Source of the DNA: an uncultured Paenibacillaceae bacterium
GTDB lineage: Bacteria; Bacillota; Bacilli; Paenibacillales; K13
Length of the DNA stretch: 64,000 nt
Direction of reading: 5' to 3'
Assembly: GCA_913056365.1 (NCBI GenBank)
Contig: CAJXLT010000001.1
Location: forward strand, 1,054,001-1,118,000
The notes below the pieces were generated by a model that saw only the letters and a program-made list of their open reading frames with translations, had not been told where the DNA came from and did not search any database. Both the position numbers and the translations under genes were made by a program. Of the stretch, positions 55,076 through 63,753 are shown in pieces. Numbering within the stretch: position 1 is the stretch's first letter; each line of letters starts with the position of its first letter.

Positions 55076-55189
55076 TCAACTGCTCCGCCTTCCAACATTC
55101 ACAACGCGAAACTGATGCTTCTCGTAGAAGCGTATCGTCCTTGCATACTTCCTGTTCGTCTCGGGCGATACTGTCCACGCACTCCCATC
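55076..55189 (-). pseudogene. C-terminal remnant of a GNAT acetyltransferase
   Basis: One frame reads GSAWTVSPETNRKYARTI then RFYEKHQFRVVNVGRRSS and stops at 55076. RFYEKHxFR is the classic end of GNAT acetyltransferases. The frame is closed upstream by a stop near 55190, and nothing recognisable precedes it, so only the tail of the gene remains. A competing 51-aa frame (55047-55202) has no family resemblance. Confidence 0.6.
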
Positions 55190-55321
55190 CTATATCTTCC
55201 ATTATTGTACCCCACTTTGCCTTTATCGGCAACAAACGAATGTTCGAATGGGAATGCTTTCAATTCAAGCAGCTTCCATGATAATATAAGAAGGATGATA
55301 AATTATAGATGAAAATTGGTG

Positions 55322-56167
55322 ATGATTGTGAGTGACTTGAAGAAATCAGCTGAGCTACTCGGTGTATCCGAACAGGCTACTATGGAAGAAATCGAGAACC
55401 GCTATTACTTGGTCGTCCGCCGACACAGGAAGAACCCGGATGATATTCCTGAATTTGAATCCATCAGCCAAGCGTATAAGCAGTTGAAGGAATACCATGT
55501 CAACAAGATGATGGAGAACAACGAGGTCTATCAAGCGGAATTGCGGAAATCTCCAACCAGAAGGAAAATCGAGCATTTCATAACTACTTATAAGGTACAT
55601 CTCATCGGCGCGATTGTTGCGCTCGCTTTCTTGAGTATGATTATCTCTACTGTTGTGAGTAACATTGGCAGAGTACCAGCTGATGCGAGTGTGATGCTAT
55701 TCGGCGCTTATTATGCCGAGACAGATGCTGAACCAATCGAGCAGCGGATGACTGCATTAGTCCCAGAGTGGGAGCGAGTCGGCGTGCAGCTCGTATTCGT
55801 ACCTGAAGCGGATTCAGACCAATTCGATGCGGGTATGATGCAAAAGGCGATCGTCATGCTGGCTACAGAGAAGCCTGATATTTACACCGTCGATGCGCCA
55901 CAATTTGAACGAGTTGGAACACAGGGCGCCTTCCTCCAGCTGGATGACTTCGAGGAGCAGCTGCGCAGCTGGTTCGATGAAGAGCGATTCGTGTATGAGC
56001 AGTTCCCAGAGGATACGGAAGCTCACTTGTATGGTATAGACTTAACGGATCATGAGGTGTTCGAGGGATTACTGATCGATCAGAACAGCAAGATCTTCAC
56101 GATCCGTGGAGGTGTTGAAGACCCCGCGAATGCGCTTCGTATCTTAGAAGTGTTGGCCAATCCTTAG
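55322..56167 (+). CDS. J-domain-like membrane protein with extracytoplasmic domain
   Basis: 281 aa. Residues 5-60 resemble a J domain (AELLGVSEQATMEEIENRYY and SISQAYKQLKEYH), but the HPD loop reads RKNPD, so Hsp70 stimulation is doubtful. One membrane segment (LIGAIVALAFLSMIISTVV, about 95-115) separates this from a ~165-residue outside domain with QLVFVPEADSDQFDAGMM and LATEKPDIYTVDAP, reminiscent of one lobe of a solute-binding protein. The start is uncertain (TTG 55316, ATG 55322 or GTG 55331). Confidence 0.75.
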   Translation: MIVSDLKKSAELLGVSEQATMEEIENRYYLVVRRHRKNPDDIPEFESISQAYKQLKEYHVNKMMENNEVYQAELRKSPTRRKIEHFITTYKVHLIGAIVALAFLSMIISTVVSNIGRVPADASVMLFGAYYAETDAEPIEQRMTALVPEWERVGVQLVFVPEADSDQFDAGMMQKAIVMLATEKPDIYTVDAPQFERVGTQGAFLQLDDFEEQLRSWFDEERFVYEQFPEDTEAHLYGIDLTDHEVFEGLLIDQNSKIFTIRGGVEDPANALRILEVLANP

Positions 56168-56200
56168 AGGCTGCTTCCCGTCGAAGCTGGCCCATTAACC

Positions 56201-56236
56201 GAAGTAAGCCTATGCGCATGCGCATAGGCTTACTTC
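56201..56236. terminator. 36-bp perfect palindrome between convergent genes
   Basis: The arm GAAGTAAGCCTATGCGCA is followed directly by its exact reverse complement, with no spacer. It lies between two converging genes (stops at 56167 and 56254) and probably acts as a bidirectional transcription terminator, although neither side has a long T run. Confidence 0.6.
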
Positions 56237-56253
56237 ATGTTGATCGAGTGGAT

Positions 56254-57885
56254 TCAGCTGGATGCCCCTTTCAACTTATTGCGGAATTGCTGTGGTGTCA
56301 TGCCGTAAGCCTTCTTGAACAGCTTAATGAAATAATGCGGGGTCTGGTAGCCTACCCGGCTGGATACTTCATATACCTTGCAATCGGTATTACGCAGCAG
56401 CTCGGCTGAGTATTCCATCCGGTATTGCAGCAGATAGTCACTCAGCGTTACACCGGTTTCCTCTCGGTATACCTTGGATACATAAGAAGGGTGCAGTCCG
56501 ACTACTTCAGAGATCGATTGCAAGGAAACGTCCTTCTCCAGATTCACTTCTATGAAGTGATGAATGCGCTGAACTAATGTCTGGTTCCATTGATCGGCAC
56601 TACCGCCGACAGCTTCCTCCAGCCGATCCAACGAGCGTGTCACCCAGGAACGGAATACAGACAAGTCCCAATGCACATATTGCTGAATAAGTGCGTGATC
56701 CGGCACACCGATCACATCAATTAAGCGTTTGCCGTTCTTATGAGCAACGAACTGGAATGTACCTGCGATGATGAAGAAAGCCTCTGCCAAGTAATCGCTG
56801 GAACACATCCACTTACGCTCTAGCTCTTCGAAGATCATCACCAGCCTTGCTCTAGCATCTTGCCATCTTCCTGTTTCTAGCAGTGACATCAGTGACGGTT
56901 GCGCGTACAACGATTCCATCAAGCCTTGCAGCGCTGGCTCAGGCAGATCCTCGACACCTGCGAAGAATCCTGCGGCCTTCCCCTCTGGGCTGCGCAACAA
57001 CCGTTTCGCCTTCTCATAGGACATCGACAGCTCGTCTGGGAAGCGTCGCCATGACTCCAAGATGCCAATCGACAGCATATGCTTCAAGTAGCGGTACACG
57101 AGCCGCTGCAATTCCTTCGCTTGTCTCTCTAATTGTCCTTGTAATTCAGCTATCTCCTTATCATTCGCTGCCCGCACCAGCATGACCAGCCTTCTCGGTG
57201 TGAATCGCGTATGCCATACATCGAAGTCATCCCCGAACACCTCCTCAGCCATGTTCGAGACGGCATACATGAGCAGTGATACGTCGTACTCATTGTATCC
57301 TGTCACATCATCCTCTAGCTGGAAGACAGCGAGGGCGATGGCATCTCCTATAGCGAAGGGCAGATCATAAGCGGCAAGCTTATGATTCAACTCAACATGC
57401 GGCACGTTCTCGCCACTCAACAGATTTTGCAGCAGCCGTTCCCGCAGAATCGGCAGGCTCTCACGAAAGGTGTAGATCGTCTGTTGCAGCGTCTGCTCTG
57501 CTTCTTGTTCTGTACGCAGCTGTTCCATCACGGCTCGCAGCGTTTCAATTAATTCATCGGTTTTGACTGGCTTCATCAAGTATTTCGAAGTTTGCAGCTC
57601 TAAGGCTTGCTGGGCATACTCGAAATCAGCATAGCCTGATAACAGGATGCACTTCACCTGCTTGGAAGATTGGCGTATGTGCTCGACAAGGCCAATCCCG
57701 CTAATTTCCGGCATACGAATATCTGTAATAACGATATGAATCGTCTCACGCTGCATGTGCGCCATCGCTTCTGCTGCTGAATAGGCTGTGTATATGTTCC
57801 CCATGTGCAGATCGCTCTGCTTGACGGTATACACAATGCTATCCACTTGATAAGGATGATCATCTACGATCAACAAATTGAACAT
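56254..57885 (-). CDS. AraC-type response regulator (YesN-like)
   Basis: 543 aa. The N-terminal receiver has DDHPYQ, the phospho-acceptor Asp in IVITDIRMPEISG and KPVKTDE. A long middle region (about 150-430) precedes two AraC helix-turn-helix motifs (VSLQSISEVVGLHPSYVSKV and VYEVSSRVGYQTPHYFIKLF). Partner of the YesM-like kinase 33 bp upstream and likely regulator of the lplABC-like sugar genes. GGAGGGG precedes the ATG. Confidence 0.93.
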   Translation of the reverse strand: MFNLLIVDDHPYQVDSIVYTVKQSDLHMGNIYTAYSAAEAMAHMQRETIHIVITDIRMPEISGIGLVEHIRQSSKQVKCILLSGYADFEYAQQALELQTSKYLMKPVKTDELIETLRAVMEQLRTEQEAEQTLQQTIYTFRESLPILRERLLQNLLSGENVPHVELNHKLAAYDLPFAIGDAIALAVFQLEDDVTGYNEYDVSLLMYAVSNMAEEVFGDDFDVWHTRFTPRRLVMLVRAANDKEIAELQGQLERQAKELQRLVYRYLKHMLSIGILESWRRFPDELSMSYEKAKRLLRSPEGKAAGFFAGVEDLPEPALQGLMESLYAQPSLMSLLETGRWQDARARLVMIFEELERKWMCSSDYLAEAFFIIAGTFQFVAHKNGKRLIDVIGVPDHALIQQYVHWDLSVFRSWVTRSLDRLEEAVGGSADQWNQTLVQRIHHFIEVNLEKDVSLQSISEVVGLHPSYVSKVYREETGVTLSDYLLQYRMEYSAELLRNTDCKVYEVSSRVGYQTPHYFIKLFKKAYGMTPQQFRNKLKGASS

Positions 57886-57918
57886 GGGACCCCTCCAGCT
57901 GTGATGTCTGATTCCTGT

Positions 57919-59634
57919 TCATTCCTTGGGCAGTACCATATGCAGCGTTACACGAAGACCTCCATACGGAGATTCGGTCAATACGAGCTCTGAACGCGGG
58001 TCGAACATATATTGCATGCGCTGGCACACATTGCGAAGTCCGTACCCTTCCTCATCCTCGTTATCAAGATGAAGCCGATGCGCTAATGAATGCAGCTCAT
58101 CTGGGGACATGCCCTTGCCATTATCCTCTACCATTAATCGATAGCCTTGCTCAGACTGTACACCGCGAATCGCGATATACCCATCCCCTAGACGGTTCTC
58201 GATTCCGTGCACAATCGCATTCTCCACGACAGGCTGAAGGAGTAGCGGTGGGAAAGGTACAGCCATCAACGCTTCTGCCACATCGATCTCGTAAGTCAGC
58301 CGATTCATCTGCATCGTATGAATTTCCAAGTAGCTTCGTACCAAATCCAGCTCTTCCTTCAATGTCGTAAGCCCTTCACCCATCCGTGTCGTATAGCGGT
58401 AGTAATGACTTAAGTGGTGCGTGAAGGCAATGACCGCGTCCTTGTTGTCCATCTGTGCCATGCTTTGGATGAAGTTGAAATTATTATATAGAAAGTGTGG
58501 ATTAATCTGTGCCTGAAGCTGTCGCAGCTTAGCCTTGCGCACATTGATCTGCTCCTTATACACCTTCTCGATCAAGGTTTGAATCTCATCAGACATGACA
58601 TTGAATTCAGAGAACAAATAAGTGAATTCATGCGGCGTGCTCCCCTTTATCCGATAAGCGTACTCCCCTCTTCGCAGCCGTTGTACCCCTCTAGTCAGCC
58701 GATGGATCGGCATCTGAACATTACGGTACACAAGAGAAGCACAAGCCAGACCTACGAACAGAAGTAAGGCGATTGTCACATAGAATAGCATTGTAGTATG
58801 CTCGATCGGTTTCATAATCGATTCCAGCGGTATCATATCGATCAAGTACCAGTTGAATGTTGCCGAACGGTCATAGTTTAACAAATATGCGGTTTGGTTG
58901 ATTTCAACAATTTCATGTCCCTGATCACCAAGCGTCATCTTATGCAGCTGCTGCACATACGCGTCTAACATATCGGAGTTGCCAATCGCACCATAATCCG
59001 CATGATAGAACATAGGATCACCGGGACCGTCCGCTTTCAACTCGTGCAATAGCTCTAGTATTTCACGCTCGGGAACGGCTACTTCGACGATCAATCCCAG
59101 CGCGTTCGTGTCCAATTCTATACTGAACGGCTTGGTCATATGCCGAACCATATAAGGCTCTTCCTTACCGTTCAAATTTAAGATTCGATACGTCCATCGG
59201 TTGCTGTAATGGGTTGCAAAATGGTTGAAGTCATAATCCCGCTTGTTGCTCGTAGTCACGACAATCTCCGTAGCAGGCGCATATACCGTCAATTCGACCT
59301 GCCAAGGCAACGAAGCGCGAAGCTTCTCTAAGTCATCCTCTACCGATTGTCTGGATTGCAGCGAAGATAACGTTCTGCTGTCCATAGCCCGGTTCTGCAT
59401 CCGTATCGTATCCGGGTCCTCCATCATCAGATAGGCTGACCGCCATATCTGTTCACTCACGTTGTCCATCTGTCTTAAGAAGAACGATAGACGATTGAAA
59501 TTCGATTGGATGAGCTGTTCCTCGACGACGCGAGTACTCGTCTGATTGGCATAAATATAGACACCTAGTATCGGAACGAGCAGGATGACAATGATGACTG
59601 TAATTTTTGTAAACGTATTCATACGAGCAAACAT
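57919..59634 (-). CDS. Sensor histidine kinase (YesM-like)
   Basis: 571 aa. Membrane segments at about 10-30 and 280-305 flank a large extracytoplasmic sensor. HAMP follows, then the His-kinase YesM motif INPHFLYNNFNFIQSM with the phospho-His, and a HATPase with PVVENAIVHGI and YGLRNVCQRM. Such kinases sense carbohydrates or envelope cues in Paenibacillus and act through AraC-type regulators. It is encoded between the regulator and the permeases. Confidence 0.93.
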   Translation of the reverse strand: MFARMNTFTKITVIIVILLVPILGVYIYANQTSTRVVEEQLIQSNFNRLSFFLRQMDNVSEQIWRSAYLMMEDPDTIRMQNRAMDSRTLSSLQSRQSVEDDLEKLRASLPWQVELTVYAPATEIVVTTSNKRDYDFNHFATHYSNRWTYRILNLNGKEEPYMVRHMTKPFSIELDTNALGLIVEVAVPEREILELLHELKADGPGDPMFYHADYGAIGNSDMLDAYVQQLHKMTLGDQGHEIVEINQTAYLLNYDRSATFNWYLIDMIPLESIMKPIEHTTMLFYVTIALLLFVGLACASLVYRNVQMPIHRLTRGVQRLRRGEYAYRIKGSTPHEFTYLFSEFNVMSDEIQTLIEKVYKEQINVRKAKLRQLQAQINPHFLYNNFNFIQSMAQMDNKDAVIAFTHHLSHYYRYTTRMGEGLTTLKEELDLVRSYLEIHTMQMNRLTYEIDVAEALMAVPFPPLLLQPVVENAIVHGIENRLGDGYIAIRGVQSEQGYRLMVEDNGKGMSPDELHSLAHRLHLDNEDEEGYGLRNVCQRMQYMFDPRSELVLTESPYGGLRVTLHMVLPKE

Positions 59635-59727
59635 AGGAGCCTCCCATATGCATCAGGGTCCCTTCATTGTAACGCGTTGGGGATACATGCGAAAGAGGGA
59701 GACTCCTGCAGTGATTGTATATATGCC

Positions 59728-60606
59728 CTATTCTTTAACGGAACCGAGCACAATGCCCTTGACGAAATATCTTTGCAGGAACGGGTAGACAAGTAAGATC
59801 GGTAACGCTCCAATGAAAATCTGTGAGGATTTCACCGTCCGGTTCGAAATCTCTTGCAGATTCTCCAAGTCCACGCCTACTTCATTGAAATTCTCCTTGA
59901 CTACGACCGTATGCAGGAATGATGCGAGCGGGTAATCCTCCATACTCGTCAAGTATATGATGCCATCGAACCAGGAATTCCAGTGAAATACCATGGTGAA
60001 CAAGGTCATCGTGGCAATCGCAGGCATTGAGATCGGGATGAAAATCCGGAACAATGTGGTGAAGTGCCCCGCACCGTCAATCAACGCTGCATCCTCCAGC
60101 TCGCTCGGAAGATTGCGGAAGAAATTCAACATTAAGATCATGTTCCACACATTGACCGCAGACGGAATGACTAGCGCCCATATGGAGTCGTAAATCCCTG
60201 TTTTGGTCACAACCAGGTAAGTCGGGATCAGACCACCATTGAACAGCATCATGAAGACGAAGAACCAGGCATACATATTCCGACCTCTGAATTTCAGATT
60301 AGACTTGGATAAGGAATAGGCCGCCATCGTAATGATGCCCATAGATACGACTGTACCCAATATTGTTCGTTGGAATCCGATCATAAGTGCGCGCAAGAAA
60401 TTCTGATTGCCAATTGTCTGCTCATAGGCGGCAAGCGTGAATCCGACCGGCCAGAAGTTGACGATATTCGCTGTGGCTGCATCGCGGGAGCTCAGTGAAA
60501 CCGCAAATATATGAAGGAGCGGCAGGATACAAAGCAAGCTGAGCACGCCGATCAGCACAAAATTAAAAATCTGAAAGACCGTGTAAGACGTTGAACGATA
60601 TTGCAT
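59728..60606 (-). CDS. Carbohydrate ABC transporter permease (LplC-like)
   Basis: 292 aa, six membrane segments starting FQIFNFVLIGVLSLLCILPLL. The ATPase-docking EAA loop reads LEDAALIDGAGHFTTLFRIF. It pairs with the LplB-like permease and the solute-binding lipoprotein upstream. No ATPase is encoded, as is usual for these systems, which share a common MsmX-type ATPase. GGGGGG precedes the ATG. Confidence 0.92.
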   Translation of the reverse strand: MQYRSTSYTVFQIFNFVLIGVLSLLCILPLLHIFAVSLSSRDAATANIVNFWPVGFTLAAYEQTIGNQNFLRALMIGFQRTILGTVVSMGIITMAAYSLSKSNLKFRGRNMYAWFFVFMMLFNGGLIPTYLVVTKTGIYDSIWALVIPSAVNVWNMILMLNFFRNLPSELEDAALIDGAGHFTTLFRIFIPISMPAIATMTLFTMVFHWNSWFDGIIYLTSMEDYPLASFLHTVVVKENFNEVGVDLENLQEISNRTVKSSQIFIGALPILLVYPFLQRYFVKGIVLGSVKE

Positions 60607-60621
60607 GCTTTGCCCCCCTTT

Positions 60622-61593
60622 CTAGAAGATCCGATAACCTGCCCACTTGTACGCCATCCGGTAGCTGATCACGATGAGAATAAAGCCAATGATCGATTTG
60701 AACAGACCGACTGCCGTAGCGAAGCTGAACTGTGCCCCTTGCAGACCGACCCTGTATACGAAGGTGTCGATAATATCGCCTTTGTCATAGACGAGCGGAT
60801 TGTACAAGTTGAAAATTTGGTCGAAGCCGGCATCCAGCACACGTCCGAGCGACAGCGTCACTACAACGATAAAGATCGGCAATATAGCCGGAATCGTAAT
60901 GTGCAGCACCTGCTTCCAACGGTTGGCTCCATCGATAGATGCAGCTTCATACAGCGCCGGATTGATCCCGGCAATCGCTGCAAGGAAGATGATCGCGGAG
61001 AAGCCGAAGTCCTTCCAAATATCTGATAGAATGACCGTGATGCGGAACCAGTCCCCGTCCGCTAGGAAGAAGATCGGTTCAATGCCGAATTGCCCAAGGA
61101 AACGATTGACAATACCGCCCCGGATGGACAAGATATCGACGAATATGCCGCCAAGCACAACCCAGGACAGAAAGTGCGGCAGATAGACCAGAGTTTGTGC
61201 AGTCCGCTTATACCACGTTAATCGAACCTCATTCAACAGCAATGCAAATACGACCGGAACGAACATCTGCATCACAATCTTGAGTGAGGCGATAATGATG
61301 GTGTTCCAAATAACTTGCTTGGCATCAGGATAGGAGAACAAATATTCGAAGTGCTCCCAACCAACCCAAGGCGATTCATTCACCCCTAACCATGGCTCAT
61401 AATCCATGAAGGCAATAATGATGCCGAACATCGGTGTATAGTTGTAGATGAGCGCAATGATCAATGCCGGAAGCAGAAGGACATGCAGCGGCCATGTCTT
61501 GCGCACATAGGAGAGCCATCTCCCCTTGATTGGCTTGCGCTTCTGAGGTGTCGGGCGCAGAGCTGTTGAAGAATCTGTAGCAGCCATCGTCAT
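60622..61593 (-). CDS. Carbohydrate ABC transporter permease (LplB-like)
   Basis: 323 aa, six membrane segments starting LHVLLLPALIIALIYNYTPMF. The EAA loop is YEAASIDGANRWKQVLHITI. It forms a heterodimeric channel with the permease 15 bp downstream. AAGGAAG precedes the ATG. A hairpin separates it from the binding-protein gene. Confidence 0.92.
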   Translation of the reverse strand: MTMAATDSSTALRPTPQKRKPIKGRWLSYVRKTWPLHVLLLPALIIALIYNYTPMFGIIIAFMDYEPWLGVNESPWVGWEHFEYLFSYPDAKQVIWNTIIIASLKIVMQMFVPVVFALLLNEVRLTWYKRTAQTLVYLPHFLSWVVLGGIFVDILSIRGGIVNRFLGQFGIEPIFFLADGDWFRITVILSDIWKDFGFSAIIFLAAIAGINPALYEAASIDGANRWKQVLHITIPAILPIFIVVVTLSLGRVLDAGFDQIFNLYNPLVYDKGDIIDTFVYRVGLQGAQFSFATAVGLFKSIIGFILIVISYRMAYKWAGYRIF

Positions 61594-61667
61594 CGTTCAC
61601 TTCCTTTCTTCCGGTTCTAAGCAGCGCTATATGCAGCAGCGTATCCCGCGCATTCGCCACAAGTGGG

Positions 61668-61691
61668 GAAAGGGTCGTTGCCAACCCTTTC
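61668..61691 (-). ncRNA. Hairpin between binding-protein and permease genes
   Basis: A perfect 8-bp stem GAAAGGGT/ACCCTTTC encloses an 8-nt loop. It sits between the solute-binding protein and its permeases. Such hairpins often protect the upstream mRNA or partly attenuate transcription so that more binding protein than permease is made. That role is inferred. Confidence 0.45.
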
Positions 61692-61716
61692 ACACATCAT
61701 GACGATCTATAGGCGA

Positions 61717-63474
61717 TTATTTCGTTGTTTCATACCATTCATTCACTTCTTGGATAAGCTGATCGCCGCCATTCGCTTTCCATTCCTCGACGAATTGATC
61801 GAAGTATTCAATCGGCTCATCCCCGTAAATAATCTTCAGATAGCTCTCTGATTCCAGCTTCGTTAACAGCTCACTCTTGGACAGCATCGTCTTCGTCGGA
61901 GGACCGGCGAATTGATTATGAATAGCAGTGTCATTCTGACTAATTCGCACTAGACCCGCATCCAACTGTCGAGCTTGAGAGCTCTTAATACGAGTTTCCA
62001 TCGCACTGTTCGACTGCGCATCAGGATCATCCTTGAACTTCTGGAATGCTGGATCGCCTAGATATGGGACGAATGGAGCGCCTGTAATCGGGAATTTAAT
62101 GCTGTATGTGACAGTCGGATCGTCAGGCTTCGGCCATTCCGAGACCGGAAGTCCATTCTCTTCGAAATTGTTGTGATAAACTTCGCCCTCATATTCAACA
62201 TAATCGTATCCTTCATGCCATCCGTTCTTGAACTGTGGATCGTAGTACGGATCATCTTCACCGAAGTTAGCGGCAAACAGCTTATTGATATAAGCAATCA
62301 CTGCCTCCGGATGCTCGAAGTCTGCGTTGAACATGACATAATCATGAACCATCTGCTTCTCCGCACGGCCTACTTGTCCGCCTGGTCCTGCAGGGTTCGG
62401 ATACGGCTGGAATTCAGGTGAACCGCTCAGCGGGTAACCATTCATCCAATACGGACCGAAGATGACGCCTGCTTGACCGGATGCCACCATCTCAGCAGCC
62501 TTGGTCGGGTCCTTGATCCCAGCTTCCGGGTCAATGTAGCCTAGTTCCATCCATTCATTCATCTGCGCCAGAAATTCCTTCTGAGCAGGATGTGTTGTAC
62601 CGTAGATTAATTTCCCATCTTCTTCATGCCAGAACTGTGCCGGATCGGTAGTCTGCGCGACATAATCGCTGAACATACCGACAATCGGATCAGCCGATGC
62701 CATCCATTGGAACGGTCCATCCTTCAGAGATACAGCCAAACCTAACGTATCATCCTGACCATTCTGGTCTGGATCATCCTCCGTGAACGCACGAAGCACC
62801 TCCTCGAACTCTTCGAGCGTTTTCGGCGCATCCAACCCTACATTTTGCAACCAATCCTCGCGCACCCACATGATCGTGCCTTCATCCATTGCATACATAT
62901 TCGGCAGACCGTAGATCACGCCATCTCGCGTTACCGGATATAGCACGGCAGGATATTCTTCATAAAGCGCTTTCAAATTCGGAGTCAAATACTGATCTAT
63001 GATGTCATTCAGAGGCATCACTTTCTTCGCGGTAATCAGGTCATTGGCGAGTCCCGTGAACGCCGTCATCACGTCCGGCAGATCCTGATTGCCTGATAAG
63101 AGAAGGCGCATCTTGGTTTCGTAATCTTCCGAATTAGGAACAACGAAATCATAACTTACATCCAGTCCCAGCTCATCCCGCATCCAACGCAGATGGACAT
63201 GATCCTCAATGCTCTCACCCGGTTTGAAGTCTCGATCTGTCTGTTGCTGAAAGGTTAAAGCAGTCGTGAATGAAATCGGCGGATCGAATTTGAAGCTCGT
63301 CTTGTTGTCCAATACTTGCTCCCCGATCTCGCTTGTTCCATCATCATTGGTGTTCCCATCTGCTCCATCTGACCCTCCGGTTGAACTGCAAGCAGAAATT
63401 ATCAGCGTCATCGTTAGCAGTAAGCTGAGCATCGTCGGAAGATGACGCTTCTTACGCAAGTTGCTGTCCCTCAT
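61717..63474 (-). CDS. Extracellular solute-binding lipoprotein (LplA-like)
   Basis: 585 aa. A signal peptide ends in the lipobox LIISAC, with Cys as lipidation site; a Ser/Gly/Asp/Asn-rich linker follows, then a two-lobed binding domain. It begins an operon-like series with the two permeases downstream and the YesMN-type system beyond. The length and ISFTTALTFQQQTDRDFKPG-like start fit the family of large sugar-binding lipoproteins common in Paenibacillus; the sugar is not evident. GGGAGG precedes the ATG. Confidence 0.92.
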   Translation of the reverse strand: MRDSNLRKKRHLPTMLSLLLTMTLIISACSSTGGSDGADGNTNDDGTSEIGEQVLDNKTSFKFDPPISFTTALTFQQQTDRDFKPGESIEDHVHLRWMRDELGLDVSYDFVVPNSEDYETKMRLLLSGNQDLPDVMTAFTGLANDLITAKKVMPLNDIIDQYLTPNLKALYEEYPAVLYPVTRDGVIYGLPNMYAMDEGTIMWVREDWLQNVGLDAPKTLEEFEEVLRAFTEDDPDQNGQDDTLGLAVSLKDGPFQWMASADPIVGMFSDYVAQTTDPAQFWHEEDGKLIYGTTHPAQKEFLAQMNEWMELGYIDPEAGIKDPTKAAEMVASGQAGVIFGPYWMNGYPLSGSPEFQPYPNPAGPGGQVGRAEKQMVHDYVMFNADFEHPEAVIAYINKLFAANFGEDDPYYDPQFKNGWHEGYDYVEYEGEVYHNNFEENGLPVSEWPKPDDPTVTYSIKFPITGAPFVPYLGDPAFQKFKDDPDAQSNSAMETRIKSSQARQLDAGLVRISQNDTAIHNQFAGPPTKTMLSKSELLTKLESESYLKIIYGDEPIEYFDQFVEEWKANGGDQLIQEVNEWYETTK

Positions 63475-63561
63475 GTTGGGTACCTCCCTTAATATGTCTG
63501 TATTGGTTTACTCCCTCATTGTAATTCAGTTCGAAGTCACCCTAAATACAACAGTTTTTAG

Positions 63562-63570
63562 ATCATACCA
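63562..63570 (-). promoter_or_regulatory. Extended -10 promoter of the binding-protein operon
   Basis: The minus strand reads TGGTATGAT, an extended -10 box (TGn plus TATGAT), about 90 bp before the ATG at 63474. No good -35 is visible, as is usual for this class. Confidence 0.45.
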
Positions 63571-63643
63571 CAATGTTAAGATGAACCCGATTGCAGATTG
63601 TATACAGGAGACAGGAACGACAAAAAAAACCGATAACGCCAAA

Positions 63644-63676
63644 CAGCCCCCCACCTTGTCATCAGGTTGAGGGCTG
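63644..63676 (-). terminator. Hairpin downstream of the right-edge oxidoreductase
   Basis: CAGCCC and GGGCTG with an inner ACCT/AGGT pairing form an imperfect stem. On the minus strand TTTGG follows and a run of eight T lies about 15 nt further. Confidence 0.5.
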
Positions 63677-63753
63677 CTCTATGCTGTAACTATGATTTGA
63701 AAACGCGTAAAGGCAATGACAGTGACGGCGACCAAGGCAGCAGGACGATTCTA

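Noticed and set aside
55047-55202. 51-aa gene overlapping the start of the 54365 membrane protein
   Set aside because: No family resemblance; the same DNA in another frame reads as a GNAT tail, so the open frame is probably accidental.
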